From contig DAOMOD010000002.1 of the NCBI GenBank assembly GCA_035444205.1, positions 1 through 58,990 on the forward strand: DNA of 58,990 nucleotides. The letters run 5' to 3'. This stretch comes from DAOMOD01 sp035444205. Its GTDB lineage: Bacteria > Pseudomonadota > Gammaproteobacteria > Xanthomonadales > BPKI01. Every line of letters begins with the position of its first letter. Positions within the stretch are counted from its first letter, which is position 1. The notes under the pieces were generated by a model. The model saw only the letters and a list, made by a program, of their open reading frames with translations, was not told the origin of the DNA and searched no databases. The position numbers and the translations under genes are program-made. Of this stretch, positions 1 through 9,828 are shown piece by piece.

Positions 1-51
1 GCCAGCCCTGCAGCCTCCGGCGCGGCGCGCGCGGACTTGTTCAGAGGTTCC

Positions 52-285
52 CTAGGAGTTGAGCTTTCCGGAAATCAGGAAGATCACGGTTTGTATGGTT
101 TCGAATCGTTGGAAGCCGCGGGCGCCGCTTGGCGACCTGGAACAGGCCATTGAGCGCTTCCATGAAGCCGTTCGTTTGGCGGGTCTGCGCCCAGGCTACG
201 ATGCCCTCCAGATGGCGCCGGACCATGGCGGCGACTTCCTTCATGGGTTCGACCTTGGAGCGCATGACGCAGGTGCACCAGGAAG
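52..285 (-). pseudogene. ISL3-family transposase, C-terminal remnant, frameshifted
   Basis: The minus strand encodes the C-terminal end of an ISL3-type (IS204/IS1001/IS1165 group) DDE transposase. The recognisable block runs from about 280 down to 124 and includes HLEGIVAWAQTRQTNGF and EALNGLFQVAKRR. At about 124 the frame breaks. The family-like continuation (ARGFQRFETIQTVIFLISGK) is in another frame, consistent with loss of two bases in a GC run, and stops at 52-54. No transposase sequence is seen upstream of about 285, and the region above it (286-488) shows no gene. This is a dead insertion-sequence relic. Family assignment rests on recognised motifs. Confidence 0.75.
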
Positions 286-488
286 ATCCAAACGGCGAAT
301 CCGGACCCAGAGATCCAGCGAAAGATCCAGCACCCATGATGCTACGCATGCAAGTCCTGGCCGCGTTCTGAGCGGGCGATATGCCGTTGTGACCATCGCC
401 GCCATCGTTCCTCGCGTACAGATCCAGGCCAGAAACACCGAATCGGGCGCATCGACGGCCAGCCCGGTCACTCTCAGGGTTAACCGCC

Positions 489-3400
489 ATGCCATCGACC
501 AACATCCGGGGCCACCTTTCCGTATCCAAGATCGCGCTCCCCTTGATTCTCCTGCTGGTCCCCTTCTACTGCCAGGCGGTCGAGGATCGGGTCAATGATC
601 CCTTCGGCGCCAGAATGGCGCGCGGCCTTGGTAGCGAAGCGTTCAGATCCGACTTCGACGACATCGACGCCGTCAACCTTTTTAATGGCAGCCTTCAGCT
701 CAGCATTCCAATCGGGGCGTCGTACCCTGCCGGTGGGGATCTCAGCTATCAGTTGGTCGCCTATTACAACAGCAACGTCGAAGACGTTCGACTGCGCTTC
801 GGCCCGCTTCCCGGGAATCCCTGGGATCCAAACCCGGTCGAGTTCGCAGCCAGGATGCCCAACGCCGGCTCGACAGCTGGACTTGGTTGGTCGCTCCACC
901 TCGGCCGACTGCTGTCGCCAGCGCACCACGGCGAGTACAACCAACTGTCCGCCATCGAACGCGAGCGTCGACCAAAACCCGGCTTCGTGGGCGAAGGTAC
1001 CTTTTTCCCCTCCAGCGGCTGGCGCTATCTCGCCCCCGACGACTCGGTGGTCGACTTCTACGCGACGCTGCGGGACGAATCAGCAGCAGCCCCCGATGTC
1101 TTCTACACGCGCGATGGCCGCTACCTGCGTTTGCAATTGCGGTCGCCGGGGACGAACGACACCAGACTCGGCGCATGTCCAAGCAGTAACGGCACCGAGC
1201 AGTGCGCGTTTCTCGAATTTCCGAACGGCGACATTCACCGCTTCGAGAAGCGTCCGATCTGGCCGGACACGCTCTACAACCCGGATCCATGGCGGCTGCG
1301 CGCGATTCGCGATCGCGGCAACGGCAGCGCATCCTTCAATTCGATCGATGTCCACTACTTCGCGAACCGCTGGGAGATTCAGGATCGCTACGGACGCGTT
1401 CAGCGGGTGCACTGGGAACCCGATCCCGTCGCTGGGGGCGCGCCTGGCTGGTACCACGGTCGCGTCAAGCGCGTCGAGCTCACAGCATTTGGTGGCGCGG
1501 CTGCGTACGACTTCCATTACGGGAATGCCACCTTCCCGCGTATCAACGACCAGGGAACGAACATTGAAACCTGGAGCGTAAGCGTCCTCCAGCGCATTGT
1601 CCGGCCGGACGGTCTTGCGTACGACATGACGCAACAAGGCAATCCGAGCGCCAGCGTGCCGATCGGGACGATTCGCCTGCCGAACGGCGGCCGGGTCGAC
1701 TGGCAATACGGCAGCATCAGCTTTCCCACCGTGACCACCTGCGGAGGCGAGGGTTCGCCCATTTCCGGCGAACCGCAACGCGCCGTTCTGGCACGAATCG
1801 TGCGCGACGCGACCGGCGTAGCGCTCAAGGATACCCACTATCTTCGAGGCCAGTACCACGGCGAGGGGCTTCCGGTTTCCACGTTCACCACCGGCTACTG
1901 CACCAACGATGGCGTCTGGACAACCCCGAACGCCGAACTGGTCACCGGCGTATTCGAAGCGTATGAACAAGGCGCCGCACGCCTCACCCTGCACTATCAC
2001 TCGATCTGGCCGTTTCCGAGCTACATCACCGACGATGCCTGGAACGGAACCCACTGGACTGAAAGGCAGGCGCGCACCTGGGGTTGGAAGGGCGAGGATT
2101 TCGGCCAGCCTTTCACACGCAATGAGCACCATGCAGCTTCGAAGACCTTCCTCAGCAGCCGCATCTACGACTGCCCATTCCAGCAGCCCCCCGGACCGGG
2201 CCAGACGCACGATCCCAAGGCGATGGCGGGCACATGCACGCTGCGCCGCTCGCATTACATCCAACGGGAAGGCATTCGCGAGTATCCGCGTAGCTGTGCA
2301 GTTAGATGTACACCCTATGAGATCGGTGACCTCGGACACGACCCCATAGTCGCCGGCCTGGCGCAGACGTATACCGCAGTCACCCGCTTCGACGACAACC
2401 AGGGCAAGATCGCCCGCGACGACTTCATCGACAACGACGGTTTCGGTCGCTATCGATGGCAGTACAGCTCAGGCAACGTCGGTCCGGACCGCACGGTCTT
2501 TGAATATGCCGATCACCACGAGCATCGTGGCACGCTGGAGCTGCTGCCGACGGGCAACCCTTCTCCGTCATCCAGTTGGAGCAACTACCCGGCACATCAC
2601 GCATGGACCCTGGACAATCTGACCGTGCACCGGGTCGGTGAGTACGATGCGTCGGGTAACCCGCGGCTCATACAGCAGCAGCATGCCTGTTACCTGGCCA
2701 ACTCCACGCAGCTTCACCGCAAGCGGTTGCGCAAGAATCCGAACGTCGAATCCTCCGTCGACCTCGTCCAGGTGTACGACTATGCGAATACGAATCCGGG
2801 TCTGCCGGTGCATTCACGCTTCTATGGTGGTGATCTCACCCAGCTCCCTGCAGTCAGCAACGGACAAGGCTGCGGGTACGCGTTCGAGCAGTCAGCGCCG
2901 GCCTTCCGGCTGGACCATGAATATGCGCACGGTGTCCTCTTGAGCAGCCGTGTGAACGGAAGTACCGATTTCCTCATCAATCGTCGCAGTCGCACCGGTG
3001 CGATCGGCATCGACTTGAACAGCGGCCTTGTCACGGCAGAACGCGACGGCTCGGGCACCCTGGTCACCGAGACCACCTACGATCCGATGGGCCGACCGAC
3101 GCGCAAGACTCGTCTGGGCGGACCAGGCTTCTCTCGAATCGACGTAGGGCCCGACGATGAGTTCACTTATTACCTGCCCGGCTACCCTGCTCCGCCCGGC
3201 TGGTCGGGCCCGCTTGACCGCCCTATCGTCATTGCACGCAGCCACAAGGGCGCGACCACGCTGCAACGCATCACCAGCATTCTTGACGTACTTGGGCGGA
3301 CTGTTCGCACGGAGACCCTGCATCCGGAGTCCGGAAGCCTTCGGGTCGATATGGGCTATACGCCCGACGGCCGAATCCGGTTCGAGACAACGCCGCAGCT

Positions 3401-6023
3401 GACCACCAGCTTCAATCCCTCGCTCGGCACGAGCCGAACCTACGATGTCTTTGGCAGGCCACTGGATGTCGTCAAGCCCGATGGACATTCCATCCGCTAC
3501 GACTATGGCGGCATCCGGCGGGTCGACGTCACGACGTCGATTGGAGTCACCGAGAATCCCCAGAGTGTCGGCACGCGCCGCTCCAAGACCACATCGATCC
3601 ATGATCGCTACGGCAACCTCCTGCGCGTGAGCGAGCCGGTCTCGACGACGGCCGCGTCGCCTGCCATCGCCGACTGCTCGCAGTCGCATACGATCTGCAA
3701 GGTGACCCACTTCGGCCACGACGCGCTTGGCCGGCGACTTTCGGCGACGCGCGCGGGACAGACCCGCATGTGGGGATATGACGGTCGCGGCCTGATGACC
3801 TACGAGCGACTGCCCGAACTCGGTGGTGGCAATGCCCCATGCACGTCACCCGGGGCAGGCTGCAGGATGCTGTCAAGGTACAACGCACTCGGCAGTCCCG
3901 GCTTCAGCAGCGACGGTGGAACCGCGGTAGGATTTGAGTACGACAACAGCGGACGACTGACCCGGATCACCGACGGCAGTGCGCCGCAGCCGAAGCCCTA
4001 TGCATCGTTCGTGTATGGAACCTCGGGCGTCGCCAACGGGCGTCTGGTCAGTGCGCGGCGCCACAACTACGTGACCCGCAGCAACTCCGGAGGCGCCGGC
4101 GAATTTCCCGGCGGAGCCAGCCTGTACGGCGATCGCAGGGTCACCTTCACCCATCAGTACCAGTTCAACGGCAACCCATCGCTTCGCCAGGTGCAGGTGC
4201 ATCACGTACGGCCCAACGGCAGCGAGTTCCTGATGGCGCAGTTTGAGCAGTCGTGGTCGTCCGACTTCGCCGGCCGTCTCAGCCGCACTGTCTATCCGCG
4301 CTGCACCAACAACTGTTTCGATGCCGGACCGGTGCGCGCGGTCGATGTCCAGTATGGCTTCGGCAGTAGGCCTCTGGCCCTGTCCACTGCCGACAATCTT
4401 GGCGCGACGCTTGGCTACCACAGCAACGGTCAGCTGCGTCGGATCACCCACCACGGACCTGTCGGGCGAACCGACTGGTTCGGCATGGGACCCAATCACC
4501 TGCCGCGCCTGGCATCGATCAATCTTGCCAGCGCCTCGTCCACCAACCCAGGCACGAGTGGTCTGCTGAACCTGGGCAACTATGCCTACGATGGCGCCGA
4601 CAACATCACCCAGATAGGCACAACGCGCTTCGTCTACGACTACAACAGCCGCCTGGGCAAGTCCTTCGTTGCCGGCTTCTGGGGAGCATCGCAGTCGTTC
4701 GCATACGACCTGCAGGACAACATGACTGCGGCAACACCGGATACCTTCCAGTTCAATCCGGCGACGAACCGCTTGCAGGCCGCGGATATGGGCTATGACG
4801 CTTCGGGTCAGCTCGATCGCGTAGGCGCCTACCGGTTCAGTTACGACGTCTTTGGGCAGCAGGAATCGATGGTGCACGAGTCCGGCACCGCAAACCCTTG
4901 CATTCTCAGCAATCCAACAGGAAGCTGCTGGCTGTACTGGTACGGACCGGATGGTCAGCGGGTCGGCGGCATCGCCCTGTTGCCCAGCGGCCAGAACGGC
5001 GGGTACTTCTGGACGCTGCGGGATCTCGATGGCCGCACGTTACGCAGGTTCGAAGGCATCAATGAAGGCATCACTGCGACCGAGGATCTCGTCTATGCCG
5101 GTGGCACGCTGGTCGGCAGCAAGGACCTGGGATCGAACACACCCTTGCATCATCACAGCGACCACCTCGGTAGCATCCGGCTGTCGCGCAATGCGGTCAA
5201 CGGTCAGATCGCCGGAGAGCGCAGCTTCAGCCCATACGGCCGTCCGATCGCCGACACCCTTGAATTGGATACTCACCATTGGGCGGGCTACGAGCGCGAC
5301 CCCAACGGACTGACCAACAGTATGGGCGCGCGACAGTACTTCAGCACCTGGGGACGGTTCTTCACCCCCGATCCGGCACGCGACGGATGGAACCTCTACG
5401 CGTACGCGCGCAACAATCCCATCACGTTCACCGACCCAACGGGAATGACCACACAGCGTGGCAACTGCGTGGATCGTGGCCAGGAAACCGGCGCCGCACA
5501 GTTCGCGAGCAACCAGAAGGCCTGTTCGGTCGGCGACAACGGCAAAGACGGACCCGTGGCTCAATTCCATGACTGGATCGACATTGTCACACCGGATCCC
5601 TCAGGTGATGTGATCGACGTCATAGCATCCGGCCCCACGCGTGAAGCTGCCATTGAGGATGTGCTCAAGTGGTTCTCGACGACATCCCTGGCTCAAAGAT
5701 CCGCTATCGACATTCAGCGCGAACCCGCGCAGTTGCCGAGGATGCGAGCAGCAACGAAACTGGACTTCTACTTCGGCGCCCTGGCGGAGTCGAGAAAAGC
5801 CATGTCGGCGGAGCTGGTAGGGGACCAGGATGCAGCCAAAGATCACTTGTCTGCGCTCAGAGCACTATTGAGGCTCTATCGCGTCCACGCGGGGCGATCC
5901 GATACGCATAGTCCATTTCCCGGGCAGGAGCTACCCCTTCCGGTGAAGTTCATGGAGTGGCAGTCTCGCCAGCGGAATTGGCTGCATCAGCGAATGATGC
6001 AACCAAAACACAGGAGAAAGTGA
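489..6023 (+). CDS. Secreted RHS/YD-repeat protein with variable C-terminal tip
   Basis: An 1844-residue protein begins with a signal-peptide-like segment (ALPLILLLVPFYCQA) and continues with many YD-type repeats (GRPTRKTRLGG, GLMTYERLPELGG and similar). It ends with a typical RHS-associated core at about residues 1545-1653, including HHSDHLGSIRLSRN, GRFFTPDPARDGWNLYAYAR and NNPITFTDPTGM. The last ~190 residues after DPTGM form a distinct tip without a recognisable toxin motif. RHS proteins fold into a shell that carries a C-terminal effector, usually delivered to neighbouring cells or the surface. This one seems to rely on Sec export, since no PAAR or VgrG gene is adjacent. No obvious immunity gene follows. 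Base composition looks less GC-rich than the kinases downstream. The ATG at 489 lies 9 nt after an AGGG. Confidence 0.9.
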   Translation: MPSTNIRGHLSVSKIALPLILLLVPFYCQAVEDRVNDPFGARMARGLGSEAFRSDFDDIDAVNLFNGSLQLSIPIGASYPAGGDLSYQLVAYYNSNVEDVRLRFGPLPGNPWDPNPVEFAARMPNAGSTAGLGWSLHLGRLLSPAHHGEYNQLSAIERERRPKPGFVGEGTFFPSSGWRYLAPDDSVVDFYATLRDESAAAPDVFYTRDGRYLRLQLRSPGTNDTRLGACPSSNGTEQCAFLEFPNGDIHRFEKRPIWPDTLYNPDPWRLRAIRDRGNGSASFNSIDVHYFANRWEIQDRYGRVQRVHWEPDPVAGGAPGWYHGRVKRVELTAFGGAAAYDFHYGNATFPRINDQGTNIETWSVSVLQRIVRPDGLAYDMTQQGNPSASVPIGTIRLPNGGRVDWQYGSISFPTVTTCGGEGSPISGEPQRAVLARIVRDATGVALKDTHYLRGQYHGEGLPVSTFTTGYCTNDGVWTTPNAELVTGVFEAYEQGAARLTLHYHSIWPFPSYITDDAWNGTHWTERQARTWGWKGEDFGQPFTRNEHHAASKTFLSSRIYDCPFQQPPGPGQTHDPKAMAGTCTLRRSHYIQREGIREYPRSCAVRCTPYEIGDLGHDPIVAGLAQTYTAVTRFDDNQGKIARDDFIDNDGFGRYRWQYSSGNVGPDRTVFEYADHHEHRGTLELLPTGNPSPSSSWSNYPAHHAWTLDNLTVHRVGEYDASGNPRLIQQQHACYLANSTQLHRKRLRKNPNVESSVDLVQVYDYANTNPGLPVHSRFYGGDLTQLPAVSNGQGCGYAFEQSAPAFRLDHEYAHGVLLSSRVNGSTDFLINRRSRTGAIGIDLNSGLVTAERDGSGTLVTETTYDPMGRPTRKTRLGGPGFSRIDVGPDDEFTYYLPGYPAPPGWSGPLDRPIVIARSHKGATTLQRITSILDVLGRTVRTETLHPESGSLRVDMGYTPDGRIRFETTPQLTTSFNPSLGTSRTYDVFGRPLDVVKPDGHSIRYDYGGIRRVDVTTSIGVTENPQSVGTRRSKTTSIHDRYGNLLRVSEPVSTTAASPAIADCSQSHTICKVTHFGHDALGRRLSATRAGQTRMWGYDGRGLMTYERLPELGGGNAPCTSPGAGCRMLSRYNALGSPGFSSDGGTAVGFEYDNSGRLTRITDGSAPQPKPYASFVYGTSGVANGRLVSARRHNYVTRSNSGGAGEFPGGASLYGDRRVTFTHQYQFNGNPSLRQVQVHHVRPNGSEFLMAQFEQSWSSDFAGRLSRTVYPRCTNNCFDAGPVRAVDVQYGFGSRPLALSTADNLGATLGYHSNGQLRRITHHGPVGRTDWFGMGPNHLPRLASINLASASSTNPGTSGLLNLGNYAYDGADNITQIGTTRFVYDYNSRLGKSFVAGFWGASQSFAYDLQDNMTAATPDTFQFNPATNRLQAADMGYDASGQLDRVGAYRFSYDVFGQQESMVHESGTANPCILSNPTGSCWLYWYGPDGQRVGGIALLPSGQNGGYFWTLRDLDGRTLRRFEGINEGITATEDLVYAGGTLVGSKDLGSNTPLHHHSDHLGSIRLSRNAVNGQIAGERSFSPYGRPIADTLELDTHHWAGYERDPNGLTNSMGARQYFSTWGRFFTPDPARDGWNLYAYARNNPITFTDPTGMTTQRGNCVDRGQETGAAQFASNQKACSVGDNGKDGPVAQFHDWIDIVTPDPSGDVIDVIASGPTREAAIEDVLKWFSTTSLAQRSAIDIQREPAQLPRMRAATKLDFYFGALAESRKAMSAELVGDQDAAKDHLSALRALLRLYRVHAGRSDTHSPFPGQELPLPVKFMEWQSRQRNWLHQRMMQPKHRRK

Positions 6024-6368
6024 ACCGTCTCGCACACCAACGAACGCGTTTCGGTGGCGTCAATCCGCAGATTCTCGGGGCGATCGATGGTCGCCGACTT
6101 CATTCACTGTGCGGGAGAAGTCGTCTGATTCCGACGTTTGGAAGAATTGGAAGCGAGAGCCCGGAGCCACACCTGTCGGATCTGGGCTCTCGCGCCGTCT
6201 ATCGAGCACCATTCAGGCGAACACACTCATCTCGCTGCGTGGAGAGCCGGAGCGATTCCTTGCCAACAATTCAGTTATCCTCCGGGCCCTCCGAGCACGG
6301 CCGGAACGATCACGACAGGTGACGTCAGAAGCCTGGCGTACGCCAGTCGACAAGGCGGTAGAAAGGGG
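6024..6368. other. Intergenic region with a 10-bp perfect hairpin
   Basis: These 345 bases separate the RHS gene from the kinase. An inverted repeat, GCGAGAGCCC at 6153-6162 and GGGCTCTCGC at 6184-6193, is perfect over 10 bp with a 21-nt loop. It lies about 130 bases after the RHS stop and lacks a following T-run, so it could be an RNA hairpin or a rho-assisted 3' end. An 87-codon ORF (6109-6372) overlaps the kinase start by ATGA, but its composition does not look like protein and I do not call it. Confidence 0.5.
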
Positions 6369-8996
6369 ATGAGCGGCGGCACCTGGCGAGCGGCGAAGCA
6401 GATCTTCCTCAGCGTGGTCGAGGCCGCGCCGGAGCAGCGCGCCCTCGCTCTGGACGATCCTGAGATCGATCCCGACGTTCGCGCGCTGGTCGAGTCGATG
6501 CTCACGGCCGATGCCGAACTGGCGCAATCGCCCGAACATCCGGTGGCAAAGGCTCACGATGCCGTCGAGGATGCTGCCGACCGCCGTTTGGAAGGCGCGC
6601 GACTCGGCGCCTACCGGATCCTGCGACTGCTCGGGCGCGGCGGCATGGGCGTGGTTTACCTGGCCGAGCGCGAACAGGATGGCACCGTGCAGCGGGTGGC
6701 GCTCAAGCTGGTCCGCAGCGGGGGCTTTGGCGCGGACGGCGTTCGGAGATTCCAACTCGAACGCCAGCTGCTGGCCCGACTCGAACACCCGGCGATCGCG
6801 AGGCTGATCGACGCCGGCAGCATCGATGGACTGCCTTACTACGCCATGGAGTACGTCGATGGCGAACCACTGCTTCAATACTGCGATCGGCTGAGACTGG
6901 ACCTCGGGCAACGCCTGCGGCTGGTGCGGGAGGTTTGCACCGCGGTTGCGCACGCGCACCGTTCGCTTGTGGTGCATCGCGACGTCAAGCCGTCGAACGT
7001 GATGGTCGATCGCGACGGCCGCCCCAGACTTCTCGACTTCGGCATTGCCAAGGCGCTCGATGCAGAAGCCGTGGCCGCGACCGAAGAAACCGGCACGCAC
7101 AACCGGTTCTTCTCGCCGCATTGCACGGCTCCGGAACTGCTGACCGGCGGCCCGGTCACCACCGCTTGCGACACCTACTCGCTCGGCGCGCTGTTGTACG
7201 AGGCGCTGTGCGCAGTTCCGCCTCTCCTGTTCGCGACCACGCGCATCGCCGAGATCGAGGCAGCCATCCTGCACCAGCCGCCGCTGCGGCCCAGCGAGCA
7301 GGTCGCAGCGCTGCCTCCCGAGCTTCGCCAGGAAATGGCCCGCAATCGCGGGCTGCAATCGGGGCAAGGCCTGGTCACGCGGCTGCGCGGCGATCTCGAC
7401 GTCCTGGTGCTGCGCGCGCTGGCCAAGGAGCCGTCGCGGCGCTACCCGAGCGTCGATGCCCTGATTGAGGATATCGACCGCCATCTCGAAGCAAGACCGC
7501 TCGTGGCGAGACCCGATTCGATCGCCTATCGGGTCGGCAAGTTTGTGCGCCGAAACTTCTGGCCGCTCGCCCTGACCGCCACGGCGACGGCGGCCGTGCT
7601 CATCGTCGCCGCCATGGCCGTGCTGCAGGCGCAGCGCGTTGCCGCGGAGCGCGACGTCGCCGTCAGCGAGCGCGCCAACGCCGAGCAGATCGGTGCGTTC
7701 CTGATCGATACCTTCTCCATGGCCGACCCGACACGAACCCTCGGCGACCAGATCAGCGCACGCCAGATTCTCGACCAGGCGATGCTGCGTCTGGAAACCA
7801 AACCCGATGCAGGCGATACGGTGCGTTCGCGGATACTGGGCACCATGGCGCGCGCCTATCTCGGGCTCGGCCGATCGCAGGAAGCCGAGGACGTGGCGAT
7901 GCGCGCCGCCGCCGCTGCGCGAAATGATGAGGAACGCGCGGGCGCTCATCGCCTGCTCGCCGATATTCTCAACGTCAGCGGCCGTTTCGAGGCCGCGCTT
8001 GAGCAGGCCGAATTCGCACGTCAGCTTCGCGACGACAACGATGCGCGCGCGACGATGGCGCCGATTCTCGCCAATCTCGATCGCTCGGACGAGGCCGAAG
8101 CGCTATACCGCGAAGTTCTGGCCTCAATCATGGCGCAGGGCGCCGATGCCGCGGTTGTCGCATCGGCCAAGGCCCGGCTTGCGCGCCATCTGCGCAACAT
8201 GAGAAAGCATGAGGAGTCGCGGGCACTCTACAGGCAGGCGCTCGATGATCAGCGCCGCGTACTTCCAAAGGCCCATCCGGCCGTCGCCGAGACGCTCGCC
8301 GGGCTGGGCTCGGTCGAGCGCGCGCTTGGCCACACGGAGGATGCGCTGGCGATGGTCGAGGAGAGTCTTGAAGTCTACCGAGCGGTGTACGGCAACGACC
8401 ATCCGATTGTCGGGCGCGCCTGGGGCTCGCTCAGCAACACACTGGCCGCCGCCGGTCGCGATCGCGAGGCCACCGAGGCGATGACACGCGCGCTGGAACT
8501 GATTCATCGGTATCACGGCGAACACAGTGCCATGGCGGCGATGGCCCACTACAACCTTGGTCGTATCCTTTACGACAGTCTGCTCGATCCCGAAGCCGCC
8601 GAGCCGCATTTCCGCGCTGCCGTGGAAGCGGCCGAGATCTCGGGCTCGGGCGGAAACCTTCCGGTCTTCCAGCTCGGGCTCGCAGCCGCCCTGAATGCAC
8701 TCGCGCGCCCGCAGGAGGCACGTCCCCTGCTGGAGGTGGCCCACCGCATTGAGCTGTCGCGTGGTGTCGGCCATACGCGCAGAACGACGTTCATCCTCAG
8801 CGAACTCGGCGAATCACTGCGTCTCCTCGGACATTTTGAGGAGGCCGCCACCTTGCTCGGGCAGGCGGTCGCGCAGTTCGAGGCCGACGCCGACGAAGGC
8901 GCCCCAGGGACGCTCACCGCACGGCGCCGACTGGAAGCGACGCTCGCGCACGATTCCACCCTCATAGACACCGCCACCGGCGAAGCTGGAGACTGA
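6369..8996 (+). CDS. Membrane Ser/Thr protein kinase with C-terminal TPR domain
   Basis: An 875-residue Hanks-type kinase. The kinase domain has a glycine loop (GRGGMGVVYLAER from G89), the ATP-anchoring lysine (K113), an HRD loop (HRDVKPSN, catalytic D205) and DFG (D223). A transmembrane helix near 396-421 (WPLALTATATAAVLIVAAMA) separates it from a long TPR region, predicted to be periplasmic. The start chosen is the ATG at 6369, preceded by AGAAAGGGG; an in-frame ATG at 6138 would add 77 non-conserved residues. The gene for a secreted protein starts one base after its stop, and an ECF sigma gene converges from the other side. This kinase/TPR architecture with an ECF sigma nearby is common in Lysobacterales. 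The substrate is unknown. Confidence 0.93.
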   Translation: MSGGTWRAAKQIFLSVVEAAPEQRALALDDPEIDPDVRALVESMLTADAELAQSPEHPVAKAHDAVEDAADRRLEGARLGAYRILRLLGRGGMGVVYLAEREQDGTVQRVALKLVRSGGFGADGVRRFQLERQLLARLEHPAIARLIDAGSIDGLPYYAMEYVDGEPLLQYCDRLRLDLGQRLRLVREVCTAVAHAHRSLVVHRDVKPSNVMVDRDGRPRLLDFGIAKALDAEAVAATEETGTHNRFFSPHCTAPELLTGGPVTTACDTYSLGALLYEALCAVPPLLFATTRIAEIEAAILHQPPLRPSEQVAALPPELRQEMARNRGLQSGQGLVTRLRGDLDVLVLRALAKEPSRRYPSVDALIEDIDRHLEARPLVARPDSIAYRVGKFVRRNFWPLALTATATAAVLIVAAMAVLQAQRVAAERDVAVSERANAEQIGAFLIDTFSMADPTRTLGDQISARQILDQAMLRLETKPDAGDTVRSRILGTMARAYLGLGRSQEAEDVAMRAAAAARNDEERAGAHRLLADILNVSGRFEAALEQAEFARQLRDDNDARATMAPILANLDRSDEAEALYREVLASIMAQGADAAVVASAKARLARHLRNMRKHEESRALYRQALDDQRRVLPKAHPAVAETLAGLGSVERALGHTEDALAMVEESLEVYRAVYGNDHPIVGRAWGSLSNTLAAAGRDREATEAMTRALELIHRYHGEHSAMAAMAHYNLGRILYDSLLDPEAAEPHFRAAVEAAEISGSGGNLPVFQLGLAAALNALARPQEARPLLEVAHRIELSRGVGHTRRTTFILSELGESLRLLGHFEEAATLLGQAVAQFEADADEGAPGTLTARRRLEATLAHDSTLIDTATGEAGD

Positions 8997-8997
8997 C

Positions 8998-9714
8998 ATG
9001 CGTTCCATCTGCCTACCCGCCACCCTCCTGGGCCTCGCGCTATCCCCTACCCCGGCAGGTGCCCTCCCCGTCTGCGAATTCGACCTTCAGCCTCCGTCAA
9101 ATCTCGGCGACCGCGGCTGCTTCATCGAGATCGGGCCGAATGAATTGGCACCCGCACCCCACGTCTTGACGATCGACATCGCCCCCGAAGGCGACGAGTA
9201 CCTGGTGAACTTCATCATCGATGTCCAAAACCTCGTCACTCGGGATCCCGACGTCTGGTTCAGCGTATTCGAGCTTGAGACCTTCGACGCCACGCAGAAT
9301 ATCGACCGAATATTCCAGGTCGAAGTGAACCACCACGAGAGCGGGCAGCCGCGCATCAGAATGCGACACCTGAAGATGCACGACTCAGGCATCCACTCCG
9401 AGCTGGTACAGGAGACCACGCTCGGCGCGGTCGATCCCTGCACGCGCATCCTTGGACACTGGAGTCGGGGGGGACCGCGCGCAGATCGTCCAGGACTCCG
9501 CCTGAGCGTGGCCAGCGTCGATTCCGATAACGATCACGATGATGACTGCGCAGTGGCTGAGGACGGACTCCCGGCTCAGGTTGTCATGCAGGCGCCCAGA
9601 ATCGGCGAACCGCTACGCCTCAGCTTCGGGCGCCTGGGCGTCACCGGCAACGTCGCCACGTTGGACAATCGAAAAGGATATCTGTACCTGTTTGACCCAT
9701 ACGACTGGGACTGA
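8998..9714 (+). CDS. Secreted protein of unknown function
   Basis: A 238-residue protein with a Sec signal peptide (LPATLLGLALSPTPAGA) and a mature part rich in acidic residues and beta-prone stretches. It has cysteines at its N-terminus (near 26 and 41) and in its C-terminal half, which suggests disulfides in the periplasm or outside. A short Asp-rich segment (DSDNDHDDDC) could bind a metal. I do not recognise a family. It starts one base after the kinase stop, so the two are co-transcribed and probably translationally coupled; it may be the partner or output of that kinase. A strong hairpin follows the gene. Confidence 0.75.
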   Translation: MRSICLPATLLGLALSPTPAGALPVCEFDLQPPSNLGDRGCFIEIGPNELAPAPHVLTIDIAPEGDEYLVNFIIDVQNLVTRDPDVWFSVFELETFDATQNIDRIFQVEVNHHESGQPRIRMRHLKMHDSGIHSELVQETTLGAVDPCTRILGHWSRGGPRADRPGLRLSVASVDSDNDHDDDCAVAEDGLPAQVVMQAPRIGEPLRLSFGRLGVTGNVATLDNRKGYLYLFDPYDWD

Positions 9715-9725
9715 AGCACTACCCA

Positions 9726-9757
9726 GGAGCCTGGGCTGCAGAACCCGCCCAGGCTCC
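9726..9757. terminator. Bidirectional hairpin between convergent genes
   Basis: Perfect 11-bp inverted repeat: GGAGCCTGGGC at 9726-9736 and GCCCAGGCTCC at 9747-9757, with a 10-nt loop. It sits 11 bases after the stop of the secreted protein and about 70 bases beyond the stop of the convergent sigma gene, the position expected for a shared terminator. There is no clear T-run on either strand, so termination efficiency is uncertain. Confidence 0.65.
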
Positions 9758-9828
9758 CATAGCCGGGCGGCGACCTTCCCCGCCCAGGCGGTCTGTCGAC
9801 GAGCGTGCGCCTGATCGATCGGCGCAGC

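Noticed and set aside
6109..6372. 87-codon ORF overlapping the first kinase start (ATGA)
   Set aside because: The composition is not protein-like and there is no ribosome site, so the overlap is probably chance.
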